This document shows, piece after piece, positions 31,100 to 41,882 of a stretch of 64,000 nucleotides of DNA; within the stretch, counting starts at the first letter, position 1; each line of letters opens with the position of its first letter. Under the pieces are notes generated by a model. The model saw only the letters and a list, made by a program, of their open reading frames with translations, ran no database searches and was not told where the DNA came from. The position numbers and the translations under genes are program-made. This DNA comes from Labia minor. Lineage: Eukaryota; Arthropoda; Insecta; Dermaptera; Spongiphoridae. The stretch covers positions 97,655,228 to 97,719,227 of the forward strand of contig OY720344.1 in NCBI GenBank assembly GCA_963082975.1, in the 5' to 3' direction.

Positions 31100-31960
31100 T
31101 TATATTTATCTAACTCTGTGTCTCTACAGTTTTCGAAAGTTCTTAGCCGCATCATCTACATTTCTCTAAGTGTCCCTATCCTGAGCTACAACCAAATCCT
31201 ACCCTGTCCCATCTCTCCCATGTCCCTTCCTTCATTGTCCACCCACCTTGGTCCTTGGTCTTCCTCCGGATGTTTCCCAATCGGTTTCTCCCAATTTCTA
31301 GTTTCTCCAATTCCAACCACGTCCCCTTTCCATCCCAGCCTTCTTGATTTTATAACCTTAACTGGACATTATATCTCATTATGCCATCTCCGCAATCCCC
31401 CTGTGACCTCATCTTCTTTTGGCCTATAAATGCTGCGAACAATATTAATCTCGCAAATACTCCAAATCTACTCTCGTCTCCCAGAGTCATCGATAGGGTG
31501 ACCAAATGTCCCGTCTTTAGGTGCTCTGTCCCAAAAATGTCTTCGGGCAGCCTACTGTCCCGTTTTTTCAATATTTAGGACATTTCGTAATTATTTTTTC
31601 AAAATTTTTTCAATTTAGTTCTAAAAAAAAGGTATACCGTTTGTCCCGGTTTGGTGTTTTCGTAATATGGTCATCGATCAACATGAAAAATAATTGTTTT
31701 ATATATTTTAATTTTGATCCTCTTTGATGAGATAAGCCCCTTTACTGCATAATAATAATCGTGATTAGAGATCTTAAGTATTTAAATATTTATACTTTTT
31801 CAAATTCTACATTTTGTATGTTAATTGTATGTAAGTCGTATCCGTATCATAATTCTTGAATTTTTTTGTTTAATTACATTTCGGTTGATTTTTCACCAAT
31901 TTCTCTAATCATATGTCTCCTCTTCCAGTCCAATTCATTTACCTATCAATGTTGCATAAG
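31100..31960 (-). mobile_element. LINE 3' fragment, copy L6
   Basis: This is the mirror copy of L5 in the right arm: ctctacagttttcgaaagtt at its 3' tail, then DESRFGVFARLILFAAFIGQ on the minus strand, interrupted by MITE F3, then the YYAVKGL region near 31740. It is inactive. ORFs 31091-31429, 31350-31571, 31381-31578 and 31521-31727 are shadows or frames crossing the MITE junction. Confidence 0.75.
31494..31673. mobile_element. hAT-type MITE family F, copy F3
   Basis: It begins tagggtgaccaaatgtcccg and ends cgtaatatggtca. Its last bases (the inverse of the tagggtg tip) have been lost compared with copy F2, which occupies the equivalent site in the other arm. Confidence 0.8.
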
Positions 31961-32310
31961 GAATTTAAATTTATTAATTTGGCTAGAACACTCCATTTTT
32001 TAAATTTTAAATAGAGGGAGAGAGAGAGAGGTTCTAATTATATATATATATATGTTTCTATGACAGCACAAAAAAGTAAAATTACATACATACAAACACT
32101 CTCCTTTATATATATTTCTGGAAAATGGAACACCCACAGCTCAGCTCAGGAGTTACCTAAGATTCTAATTTCTTTTTTATTTTTCATCTCATTTGAGGTA
32201 CCCTTCACCTCAGAAAAATTTGGTTACCTTACTCCTTGTAGTTTAGGCTCTGGAGTTTTTTGCGTACAGACGGACACTATCGTATTAAATATATACTCTA
32301 TGGTCTATAT

Positions 32311-32525
32311 CAGGGATGAGCAACCCGCGGCCCTTTAAATGTTTTTCTGCGGCCCGCCGAGCATTTCTAAAATAGAATTTTATTATTCGTCTCAATTATT
32401 TATAAACAATATTATAATGTTTATTAGTATATATATAAAGCTTTGTAAATTGTTAGTAAGTGCAGCCCACCTCAAAATTTTAAAATTTAAATTGGCCCGT
32501 GGGTTAAAAAGGTTGCTCATCCCTG
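32311..32525. mobile_element. hAT-type MITE with 8-bp duplication
   Basis: It begins cagggatgagcaacccgcgg and ends aaaggttgctcatccctg, an inverted repeat of about 15 bp. A perfect gtctatat octamer flanks it (32303-32310 and 32526-32533), the same octamer that flanks the large hAT at 10574. The interior has cggccc/gcagcccac blocks at the ends and AT-rich sequence. The ORFs 32060-32338 and 32339-32539 are frames across it. Confidence 0.88.
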
Positions 32526-32533
32526 GTCTATAT

Positions 32534-32886
32534 GGATAACTCGAGACATTGAAATATCTCTTTAACTTATGAAACCGGTTTATCTGTGTTTACATATCAA
32601 TACTAAGTATAATATATGTAGAATACACTAACTGCTTTGTTTGGAGATACTCTAAGTAAATTAAAGGAGATGGATCGATTAGGTATATAATCTCTAGAGA
32701 AATCATTAAATTTCAAATAATCCATAAAATTAAATAATATTGAGCATTTTATAGAATTTATAACTAACATTGAAATTAATAATGAATAAGGCTTTTTTTT
32801 AACTATTGATTTTGAAGAAGTCTTATTTTTTTTTGACTATGAGGACCTAATTTATTTTAACTAATAATTAATTAGTTATGATATAA
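32534..32886. other. AT-rich stretch, no gene seen
   Basis: Nothing recognisable. Confidence 0.4.
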
Positions 32887-32887
32887 A

Positions 32888-33060
32888 ACTCTAACTTTGG
32901 AACATCCTAAGAAATAACAAAGCCTATCAAGACGATTGCTGTCTAAGTGGGGAAGAGGTGTTATATGATCAATATCAACCTTTATCTTGATTTTTTGGGA
33001 ATTATTATTTCAAGCAGCTATCCAATATTGACCATATTGGTTGGGTAAACCCAAGAAGCT
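32888..33060 (-). repeat. tRNA-derived SINE, copy S8 (partial, diverged)
   Basis: It shows tttggaacatcctaagaaat, caaagcctatcaagacgatt, gttatatgatcaatatcaac and agcagctatccaatattgac, the SINE body in diverged form. The head is missing. Confidence 0.55.
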
Positions 33061-33074
33061 TAGATTATATATAA

Positions 33075-33272
33075 CAGGGATGGCCACACTTGGTGATACT
33101 TAGAGCCATATTGAAAAATCGAAAATGTTTAAGAGCCAAATCGGAAAAAAAATTCAACTTTTTTATTTTATTTTTTTTAGGGCCATATTGAAAAAAAAAT
33201 TATATATTATATATTTATATTTTTTAACTGAGCCACAAAAAACACGTAAAGAGCCACGGTTTGGCCACCCTA
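33075..33272. mobile_element. hAT-type MITE
   Basis: It begins cagggatggccacacttgg and ends cacggtttggccaccctag, the well-known 'gagccac' type of hAT MITE end, with agagccatattgaaaaa blocks inside. Flanking octamers atatataa and atataaaa differ at one base. The ORF 33125-33406 is a frame through it. Confidence 0.75.
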
Positions 33273-34080
33273 GATATAAAATTTATTATTTTATTTTTAA
33301 GTATTTGTTATTAAATTTAAAGAAATTAAGATTAATAGAATCTATATATTTTATTGTTTTATTTTTTAATTTAGAAATTAAACTAAAAGTAAATTCGAAA
33401 ACTTAGGAAGAAGAAAGTATCTTAATAATTCTCAAACGTTCTGATAATTCTCAATTTCCTGATAATGAGTTAATTGGGTGCTTCTACCTTAAAGAGCATC
33501 GTTACTATAATGGGTCCAATTAAGCAATAGACATTTATACATTTAATAGTATAATACTATATATATCTTTTATAATAGATTAAAGTTGAAGTTCCTTAAG
33601 AAGAGAAATTTATATTAATAAGAGCAGTAATTATATAAATTAGTGAAAGTCATCATAGTATTTATTTGAAATGTATAAACATATTATATAAAAAAAAAAT
33701 TTAAATAGGCATAGATGCAGTTATTCCTTTGTGGAACATTTATAAAGTTATTGTAAAATTTACTGCGGACAATGCAGTTTTATACACTAATGGTTTTTGC
33801 TTTATTTTCTATTCAACTACTGGAGTCCGTTTTTCATTTGATGCTAAAATTTTTTTAATTTCTGCAATTTTTTGTAAAAAGATAGGTTGTAAACATTCTG
33901 TAATATTATGCAAAATGTATGTACCTCTGATGAATATGGACTATAATATTATTTAATAATAATATAGCAGTCAGTAATTGCTATTTGAATAGTTATTTTT
34001 GTTTAAGAGAGACAACTACTGTAACTTTTAATCTTCAATTTACTTTAAAATAATAGAGCATTTTTAAATTAATATTTTCT
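33273..34080. other. AT-rich stretch, no gene recognised
   Basis: ORF 33729-33956 (75 residues, FTADNAVLYTNGFCFIFYST) has no recognisable domain and sits in AT-rich sequence, so it is probably chance. Confidence 0.35.
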
Positions 34081-34087
34081 ATTTTAT

Positions 34088-34180
34088 TTAAAGTAAAACG
34101 TCTGGGAATGCTAGGGAGCATTACTACCAACCAACTTTTATTCATATTTATCACAAAATTGCATAAATAATTCCATTTTA
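34088..34180 (+). repeat. Short dispersed repeat R2, copy 1
   Basis: Sequence cgtctgggaatgctagggag, then aacttttattcatatttatc and acaaaattgcataaataatt, occurs in inverse at about 60636-60712. There are no other features. Confidence 0.6.
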
Positions 34181-34299
34181 TATGATCTTAATATTGAGAG
34201 AATTCGATAAATAATATAGAACAAAAAATATTTAAAAATAGATATTTATTTAAATGAAATAAAATTATTTAATAATAATTAATATAATTTATTTAATTT

Positions 34300-34737
34300 A
34301 TAACTAGTGCGTGTTTGGCTCTTTGTTGATGGCACCACGTCACGTGCTGGCGCGTGATTTGCAGTGTTAAAAAATTAATTCCAGTACTTTTAGCGATTGA
34401 AATTCTATATATAGCAGTTTTTACAATTTTTAATCATTTCACCTTGTGAAAAACTATCAAACATATATCTTTATTTTTAAGGTCAGTTTAGAGGAAAAAA
34501 AATGAATACGTGGGGTAGGTAATGAACCCCTTCCGAATGAGCTACATTTCTCAATAATTGATAGAAAACTACGAATTTTGAATAATACCCGTGTACCAAA
34601 TTTCATTATTCTAGCTCAAACCGTTTTTGTGTAATCTTGGCTACATACACACACACACACATTTTTCTCAACCTTAGTGAAAATGATTCAGGTACCTTCA
34701 AAACGTATAAAAACATCAAACTAACTCTGGCGAGACA
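34300..34737 (+). mobile_element. Family D element, copy D3 (5' end missing)
   Basis: It begins at tgcgtgtttggctctttgtt, lacks the gagtgtctccactc start, and runs through accaaatttcattattctag and a (ca)n core (34645-34662) to ctaactctggcgaga at the end. Confidence 0.7.
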
Positions 34738-35129
34738 GTAAAAATGTTTAATAAGAAAATATTAAGTGGCAAATTATTATATATACTTAATATAGATAAT
34801 AACTTACAGCCCGAGTGCCTTGAAAATTCCAGTAATAATAATAATAATCTAAATTAATTTATTATTCTATTATAATATATTAATATGAATAAATAATTAG
34901 TGCTGAGATGCTTAAAAGATTTACTAATGATGGAAAAATACCTGTGCGATCTGTTTAGTCAGTTAAATATTATCATTGAAAAATATCTATTATGTCTTTA
35001 ATTGTATATTTATAAGATCTTGTATTTTATTCCCTTTTTTTAGATATATTAAGTGTAATTCTTATTTGTATGTATCTATGAATATCAAATTGTAAAATCG
35101 ACCAGTATTTTTCCATAATTGTTCATGGA
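34738..35129. other. AT-rich stretch, no gene seen
   Basis: Nothing recognisable. Confidence 0.4.
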
Positions 35130-35400
35130 TTTGAGTTTTGGGATTTGGTGTGAACATGTCGGAGCAAACGATGGGATTGCCGGGTGACAGACTATCCTCC
35201 CCTGGATCCCTCTTGACCTCAAGCTACATCGTCCAGTGGACAAGCGGTAGCCATTCGCTAACCTCCCATTCCACGCTCATCCATATATTTATTCCATTCA
35301 TCAAATCGACTCAGTTCGCTTGGCTGCCCACCGAAAGGATATAGAACCCTCATTGCCTGCATTCGTGGTCCAAAGAAAATGAATCGCCTTGTAAAGGAAA
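35130..35400. other. Mixed-composition island, unidentified
   Basis: The passage atgtcggagcaaacgatggg, gccgggtgacagactatcct, cagtggacaagcggtagcca and ctcagttcgcttggctgccc is far less AT-rich than its flanks. A 68-residue frame (35138-35344) has no recognised domain. A tRNA-derived repeat was considered, but no good A/B box pair was found. Confidence 0.3.
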
Positions 35401-35861
35401 AAAAAATTAAATAAATAAAATAAAATATATAATACAATAGAATGGAGAATAAACTGACAAAACAAAAACGAGATAATTTTCTATTTTATAATTAAAGAAC
35501 AATATATTTGACATTATAAATTGTTTCAATGGAGAAAATTTAATATACTTGACTTTTAATGGGAAAAAAACCATCGATAAATGTTCTTATTTCTAGTAGA
35601 AGTAGTAATAGTAGTAATAATAGAATAGTAATTGTGAGATAATAAAAGATTTTTAATATATTTTATTTTCTATTACAATTTCTTTCAAAAATATGATTTA
35701 ATATTTATTTATTAATTTTCTTAGAAAAATAAATAAAAAAAATAATAACTTTGTAACTTCTTCTTGTAACATTACATATTTTTTACATTTCTCTATAAAT
35801 GAATGAGAAATTTGATTAAAAATCATTTAATTGTATTAACCAGTATTAATTGAAAGATATT

Positions 35862-36174
35862 TAAAAATAATTTTGAGGTAAAGGTTTTGAATATTTCAGA
35901 CAGAGACAGTGGTGTATTGGGAGGGGAAAGCGGGGGAAAGACGTGCCCTTACCTTTTTTCAGAACCGGAACGCGTTCCAGTACTTTTTCATGTCCCGAAA
36001 ACTCCCGCTTAAATCTACTGTTAGAATTTCTTTTTTTGTGTTCGTTAATACTTTTATATAGTAAGAATAAGAAAAAATAAAAACTTATATGGAAAAAAAT
36101 AGTTTGATTAAAATAGGACTTTTTTTGCTCCCACTATGCGTCCCCTTACTTCTTATTTTACCAATACATTAATG
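35862..36174. mobile_element. MITE family G, copy 1 (inverted copy at 50350-50660)
   Basis: From cagtggtgtattgggagg (35907) to ttttaccaatacattaatg (36174) it mirrors 50350-50618. Ends of type cagtg.tgtattg fit hAT MITEs. The shared sequence extends about 40 bp past the cagtgg end (ttttgaggtaaagg...cagacagaga), so either the repeat is larger than the MITE or the MITE was carried within another repeat. Confidence 0.65.
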
Positions 36175-36899
36175 GTATTAACACACGAATAATAAATAAT
36201 AATAAACTCATTTTCTAATAAGTAATAGTTTTTAATATTTTTTAAAGCATCTATTGTTTAAACTTACCTCATCTTGTATAGCCCTGAGCTACAAAACTTA
36301 AAGACTAAACTTCAAATATTGTCTACTTTTCAAAAGTATTTGATAATAAAAGGTGATAGCATTTAAAAATAGATAAATCAAACAAAAATACCTACAATTA
36401 ATATACATATATAAATTAATAATAAAAATTCGTCCCATATAAAATTTCTTCCAATATTTTCACAGAAAAATGAAACTTTTCAACGACAAATTTAATCTTA
36501 CCATATTAAAACAAAATAATACTACAATTTAAAATACATTTTCTTTATTTTTTTTCGATCTCATAATATTTGTGATAATTTGTATAAGTATTATAATACT
36601 TGAGATTTAAGATTTAAAGTTTTCTCTTAAAATGATTTGATAAATGATATTAATTGATGAATCCTAATATACATGAATCTTTAAACAAAAATATTTAAAA
36701 ATATGTCTGTTTAATCATTAATGATAGTTGAAATTACAAGTAGAAACTCTCTTCTTAATGGAATGCATTGCTCCTGGCACTTCACGATGATCTTGTTTAT
36801 TCTTGTAAGAAGATCTATGCAAACAAACAAATCATTTTTTTTTCATAGAAGTTTCGAGAGTTCTCGATGCAGCCACGCCCTCGAATCATCTCAATAATA
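36175..36899. other. AT-rich stretch, no gene seen
   Basis: A small mixed patch at 36840-36900 (ttctcgatgcagccacgccc) could not be identified. Confidence 0.4.
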
Positions 36900-36907
36900 T
36901 TCTAGGT

Positions 36908-37711
36908 CAGAGGTTCTTAAACTTATGTACTCCGCGGACCCCCACTTGGAGAAATTTTTTTTGACGGACCCGATCCCAACTTTAGGTACTTTACGTCATT
37001 TTATTAGTTAATTTCTGGCTTACGATCTCATAAGAACAAGGATATATGTTGAATATTTCTAACAGTGATTGGTGAATAACGATTTTTTTGCATATTGTAG
37101 AACACATTTTATTAGAAATTATAATATTGAAGAAAGAAAATTCAGCTAAATATGAAGATGGAAACGGTAGCAATAGTTTTCTTGCACATTTCGTTGAATT
37201 TGGGTATTTGATCTCTGTTTCCTCACAAAGCCATGCCATCGCTCCTTTTATATTAAATAAAGTTTTAACTGACTCATCATTTTCTCTTGCACCTGTACGA
37301 TGGCTTCGCGAACCCCCAGGGGTCCGCGGACCACAGTTTAAGAAACTCTGATTTAAAGAATTCTAAATAAATAAATTTGTATAATTACTAAAACTCTACA
37401 TTTTTCTTTTTCTATCATTCTGACGTTACTAAATTCGAAAGTTCTTGGTTGCAGCAACCACATTCCTCCAACCCTTCCTATTTTAAGTTAACCATCTAAT
37501 CCCTTCATATTTCCGTCATTTTCTCGTGCACCTGTACGATGGCTTTGCGGACCCCCAGTAAAGTCTTCGCGGACCACAGTTTAAGAACCTCTGATCTAAT
37601 CCCTTCATATTTCCGTCATTTTCTCATGCACCTGTACGATGGCTTTGCGGACCCCCAGTAAAGTCTTCGCGGACCCCCAGGGGTCCGCGGACCACAGTTT
37701 AAGAACCTCTG
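36908..37711 (-). mobile_element. Non-autonomous hAT relative of the 10574 element, rearranged
   Basis: The left end (cagaggttcttaaacttatg) and about 230 bp after it match 10574-10800 nearly base for base, and the right end (gaccacagtttaagaacctc tg) matches the other end. The octamer ttctaggt flanks it (36900-36907 and 37712-37719). The transposase is missing. The right terminus occurs three times (ending 37350, about 37593 and 37711), the last two as a roughly 100-bp tandem duplication. A small LINE tail piece (gttcttggttgcagcaacca, 37438) lies between. ORFs here are artefacts. Confidence 0.85.
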
Positions 37712-37719
37712 TTCTAGGT

Positions 37720-38340
37720 GGTAGGCAGATGGGGATGCCTGACAAGTTTACTTTGACAATTTTTTTTTTTTTTACATTCGATGTGAAGGTTCATAAAAGG
37801 GGATTAAGGGGGGGAAGGGGGAGAGAGAGAGAAATAAAAAAAATGTATCACTTATGATTATTAATCATGCAAGAGGTACGTGTGAGTGACTAGGAGGTCA
37901 CTGACAAGTGCTAAACGGAATTTATTTAAAAAAAAATTATCGGTTACCTTTTCCACCCACTCAACAAGAAACTAGCTTTATTTTCATTTGTTTGAGAGCG
38001 TTAGCAGCTACGGATAATCTATTGCTCTCGTAAACAACCCCTATTAAAGTGGGACCGATTCATTCAAGTTGAGAAGTATCGATGGGTGGAGCGCGAGGGC
38101 GGGGATGCATCCATAAATATCAATCGGATAACTTTCAAATAATTATCATACTTAAATAAAAATGAATAGGAATCCCATTTAAGTTCATTTTTAATTTCAA
38201 AAGAGAATTTGAACAATGTATTATATATTGGTTAAATCAAATTAATTAATCATGTCTATCATTAAATAATATATATATATATATCGATATACAATAAGTA
38301 ATCATCATAAAAAGAATTATAATAAAAATTCTTAGTCTTT
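37720..38340. other. Mostly AT-rich, with a G-rich patch
   Basis: A purine-rich run (gggggaagggggagagaga, about 37808-37828) and a mixed patch 37990-38110 (gcgttagcagctacggataa, ggtggagcgcgagggcgggg) have no recognised identity. Confidence 0.35.
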
Positions 38341-38344
38341 AGAT

Positions 38345-38420
38345 CAGTATTTTTCAACCCCTCAGTATTCATGACCCAGTTTTCAATTATCAATTTTATT
38401 CCCACCCTTGCAATAAATTG
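38345..38420. mobile_element. hAT-like terminus, fragment
   Basis: The sequence cagtatttttcaacccctca followed by tgacccag resembles a hAT MITE end (cagtgtttttcaacc...tgacccc). No partner end was found. Confidence 0.4.
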
Positions 38421-38541
38421 TATACAAAAATAATATATCTGTATTGAGTATTTTGGATTCTGTTTTTAAATTATTTTTTTAACTAGTAAGTTAATAACTT
38501 TTTTTAAATAATATTTTCTCTTGGATAATCACTTCTGTATA

Positions 38542-39034
38542 CGAGGGCAGGTCAATAAGTCTGTGAATTTTTGAATTTCCCGTCTCTTAAATGAACTAGT
38601 AACACTACTCCCGTTAGCAGGAAACTATCAGCTGAATCCTGTCGAAATTTTTAACCAGCTGGATTTTTTGGTTTTTTTGACATCCATTAATAGCAGACTG
38701 GGAAGAAAATGGAAAAAAGTGAATTTCCATGAAAATCCATGAATTAGGATACGAATTGTTCCCTCATCCGCCCTATTCTTCGGATTTAGCCCCGAGTGAC
38801 TATTTCTTATTTCCAAACCTGAAGAAATAGCTCGGCAGAAATAGATTTGACTCCATCGATGAAATCATCTCACAAACAAATCTATTTTGATGACCTCGAC
38901 AAATCTTATTTTTGGAAGGGATAAAAAAATTGGAGAAACGTTGAACGAAGAGGCCACATTGAAAAATAAAATAAAATTTTATCCAAAAACCTGTTTTTCA
39001 TTCAAAAAGTCACAGACTTATTGACCTGCTCTCA
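38542..39034 (+). mobile_element. Internally deleted mariner element with transposase remnants
   Basis: Inverted ends cgagggcaggtcaataagtc and the inverse of gacttattgacctgctctca are flanked by TA (38540-38541 and 39035-39036). The interior reads HPPYSSDLAPSDYFLFPNLK (about 38762-38824), the mariner motif around the third catalytic aspartate, then NRFDSIDEIISQTN and EGIKKLEKR. Stops occur, and the N-terminal two-thirds are gone: about 0.5 kb remains against the usual 1.3 kb. The minus-strand ORF 38628-38816 is a shadow. Confidence 0.88.
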
Positions 39035-39036
39035 TA

Positions 39037-39880
39037 AAATATAATCAGCAAAAGTATTTTGTTTTATCTAGAAATAAAATTAATATGTAATAAAAAATTT
39101 TAGAAATTAATTTTTAAAAATGTATATAATGCTCCAAGTTGTTCATTCAAAGCCACCAAGAGCTCTTGGAGGATGCCGAAGTAAGCACGAAAATGAATGA
39201 AAAATGATCATTACGAAGAAGTTAAATTTTTTTATTTGTTTTTAGTTTAATTACTCAATTATTAATTACTACTAAGTTTAAGTGCAAAAATGATTTATTG
39301 GTTATATAAAAATTAAATTATGATCTTTAGACAAAGAAAATAAAGGAGTTGTGTCTTAATTATTTTTTAAAATTGAGTAAATTTTTTAAATTTAGTTTAA
39401 ACCCAATTGATTATATTCTATTAGAATTAATTGAAAGATTTCTTTTTTTTATTTATTATCTTTAATAAATTCTCTATTTTTGATATAATATTAATAAAAA
39501 ATAATATTAAATAAATAAATAGAAAAATAAAATAGAAAATATTTTGAAAATCAATTTGCTATTAAATATAGAAAAAAATATGAGTAAAATTATAATACTT
39601 TAAAATTTGAATATTTAATTATAATATTGAAATATAAGTATTATTTGATTATTATTATTTCTTATCTTCTTACCTTCTCGCTAAGAACATTCAATATTTC
39701 TGTTTACTAATTATTATGACTCACAAGTTTAAATTAGATTGTATTTAAATAAATATATAAATATTTTATTTTAATTAAAAAACTAAATATTGGAATTTCT
39801 TTAATTTTTGTATTGTTGTGGGCAGACTAAATAAGTTAAGAAAAAGTTAGTTTTGTTTTATAAATTAAATAAATGAAAAC
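39037..39880. other. AT-rich stretch, no gene seen
   Basis: A mixed patch at 39130-39200 (gccaccaagagctcttggag) was not identified. Confidence 0.4.
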
Positions 39881-39881
39881 C

Positions 39882-39981
39882 TATTATATAGACTTTCAAC
39901 CAAATACTATGTATTACTTCTGGGGTGCAGGAGGTAAATCCCCCTGTCTAGGTGCGAGAAGCCCCGAAGGCGAACTGCTAA
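39882..39981 (+). mobile_element. Family A hairpin module, solo copy
   Basis: It reads gactttcaaccaaatactat, then tctaggtgcgagaagccccg and aaggcgaactgcta. It is a diverged single copy of the module with no LINE tail or partner nearby. Confidence 0.55.
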
Positions 39982-40142
39982 TAATTAATAAAATCGGAAA
40001 TATAAGAGAATGAATAGAAGATTGCTTAAAGTACGACCTCGTATAATCTTATTTATTTTCTTAATATAATATTTTTACTATAATTAGTTTACTTGATAAA
40101 TTTTTCAAAAATTCAAAATCATAAAATTAGTGTTAAAAATAA

Positions 40143-40619
40143 GCTGGGGTGTTTCCACTCGACTATCTCGCAAATTGGATTAATTAACATATATTATATT
40201 TAAATTAAGCTTAATTAACTATAAATTATAAGTTAAAATTAATAAATCATATTTATTAAACCGGCGCGTGTTTGGCTCTTTGTTGATGGCACCACGTCAC
40301 GTGCTGGCGCGTGATTTGCAATGTTAAAAAATTAATTCCGGTCTTTCAGAATTTCAATCAAGCTGACATTCTATATATAGCAGTTTTATACAATCTTTAA
40401 TCATGTGAAAAACTATCAAACATATATCTTTATTTTTTAAGGTCAGTTTAGAGGGAAAAAAATAAAAACGTAGTCGGGGGGTATTGAGAGAGACACTCTT
40501 TTGAAAGAACTACATTTCTCAAAAGTTGATAGAAAACTACGAATTTTGAATAATGTCCGTATACCAAATTTCATTATTCTAGCTCAAACCGTTTCTGCAT
40601 AATCTTATCTACACACACT

Positions 40620-40657
<38 letters not shown>

Positions 40658-40772
40658 TATTTTCCTCAACCTTAGTGCAAATGACACAGGGACCTTCAAA
40701 ACGTATAAAAACATCAAAATCTCGACATCGAAAATTTTCGTGATCGTAATATTATCTCTGGTGAGATTCATA
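40143..40772 (+). mobile_element. Family D element, copy D4 (full length)
   Basis: The start is gctggggtgtttccactcga. It then passes gcgcgtgtttggctctttgt, accaaatttcattattctag, a core of (ca)n plus (ga)n (40612-40655), and ccttcaaaacgtataaaaac, to the end tattatctctggtgagat. It has no coding. Best-preserved ends elsewhere show a start hairpin (GAGTG TCTC CACTC, copy D5) and an end hairpin (TATCTC TGGC GAGATA), with some decay here. Confidence 0.75.
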
Positions 40773-41220
40773 TAATTAACAAAATGTTTCGTTTCAGTCA
40801 GTTAATCATTTTTTTTTAATAATATTTTCAAGTTATTAATTCAATTAATTAGTATATAATATTCTCTTCCTGGTAAAAGTTATTTTATGAGTTTATATGG
40901 TTTTTTATCGTTAAATCGCTTTATCTTTAATATTTTTACTCCTGGTTTCATTTTATATCATGTAAATGACCTCCATGTCACCAAATCCTATAAAATATTA
41001 ATAATATTCTTAAATCCAAATATTTTTGGTTTTACGTCTTTGTTTATTTTTATATGGTTTTTTATGGATTTGTTAACAAAAATTGACAGTGGCATTGTTA
41101 TTTCAAATATAAAACATGGGGATATTTTTTTCCATCATTCAACCACTTTTCTCATTTCATATATTCATTAGAAAATATTACATTTTTAATTCATAAGATA
41201 TTCACAAATTTTATTATACA

Positions 41221-41267
<47 letters not shown>

Positions 41268-41724
41268 TATCAACATGTCTCTTTTTTTTTAATCAAAAAT
41301 CTGACAAATAATAAATAAGATTAATGGTTGTAATGTTCATTTCAACAATTGACGAACAATCATTAATTAAAAATCAAAACTTCTTATAAAAGAGAAAATA
41401 ATAATAATATAAAAATAATTATATTATTATCATTATTTATCGTAAGAGTATGGCGTCATTTTTTTTAATTCTATTATTATTGTTTAATCTCTTTAAAATA
41501 TATATTTATACCTAATATATCTTAAAAAAAAGTTTTCATAGCTTTTGTCATATCAAATATTATAAAATACAATAATATTTATACATTTTTTGGATATAAA
41601 TACATTATAAATATTTTCTTTTAAGAATTTTTTACATTTACAATTTTTTTTTATTTTCGAGTTAAGAAAAATAACATTATTTTCTAATTTTTCTAATTTT
41701 CTAATTTTAAGTCAAGGATTGAAG
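40773..41724. other. AT-rich stretch with long (TA)n
   Basis: (TA)n spans about 41226-41264. ORF 40887-41171 (94 residues, FNIFTPGFILYHVNDLHVTK) is hydrophobic and AT-driven, with no recognised domain. Confidence 0.4.
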
Positions 41725-41874
41725 CAGGTGTGTCTAAACTGCTCTATTTCCAATTTTTTAAAATTTTTCAATATGGTTCTAAAAAAAAGTACCCTAAAAT
41801 GATATTTATATGCGGCCCAGCATTTTTTTTTTTTGCAATGTGGCCCTCGAATGGTCATAGTTTAGACACCCCTG
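41725..41874. mobile_element. hAT-type MITE with near-perfect 8-bp duplication
   Basis: It begins caggtgtgtctaaact and ends atagtttagacacccctg. Flanks are gattgaag (41717-41724) and gattaaag (41875-41882), one mismatch. Inside are gcggcccagc and tgtggccctcg, plus the module tttttcaatatggttctaaa shared with other MITEs. ORF 41806-42027 is a shadow. Confidence 0.82.
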
Positions 41875-41882
41875 GATTAAAG

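Larger units (their letters stand above)
31058..32292 (-). repeat. Right arm of the kilobase-scale inverted repeat
   Basis: Inverse of 29560-30888, from ttttaatttaatcagtaaat to agacggacactatcgtatta. Unlike the left arm, it is not followed by a family A module; a hAT MITE lies just beyond at 32311. Confidence 0.8.

Noticed and set aside
30315-31727. Six ORFs in the large inverted repeat as a duplicated gene pair
   Set aside because: They are opposite-strand or frame-shifted readings of a LINE tail and a MITE, mirrored by the inverted repeat.
33729-33956. 75-residue ORF as a gene
   Set aside because: A/T-driven composition, no domain, no homologous copy or splice context.
40887-41171. 94-residue hydrophobic ORF as a membrane protein
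   Set aside because: Phe/Ile/Leu richness follows directly from T-rich sequence; no start context or conserved motif.
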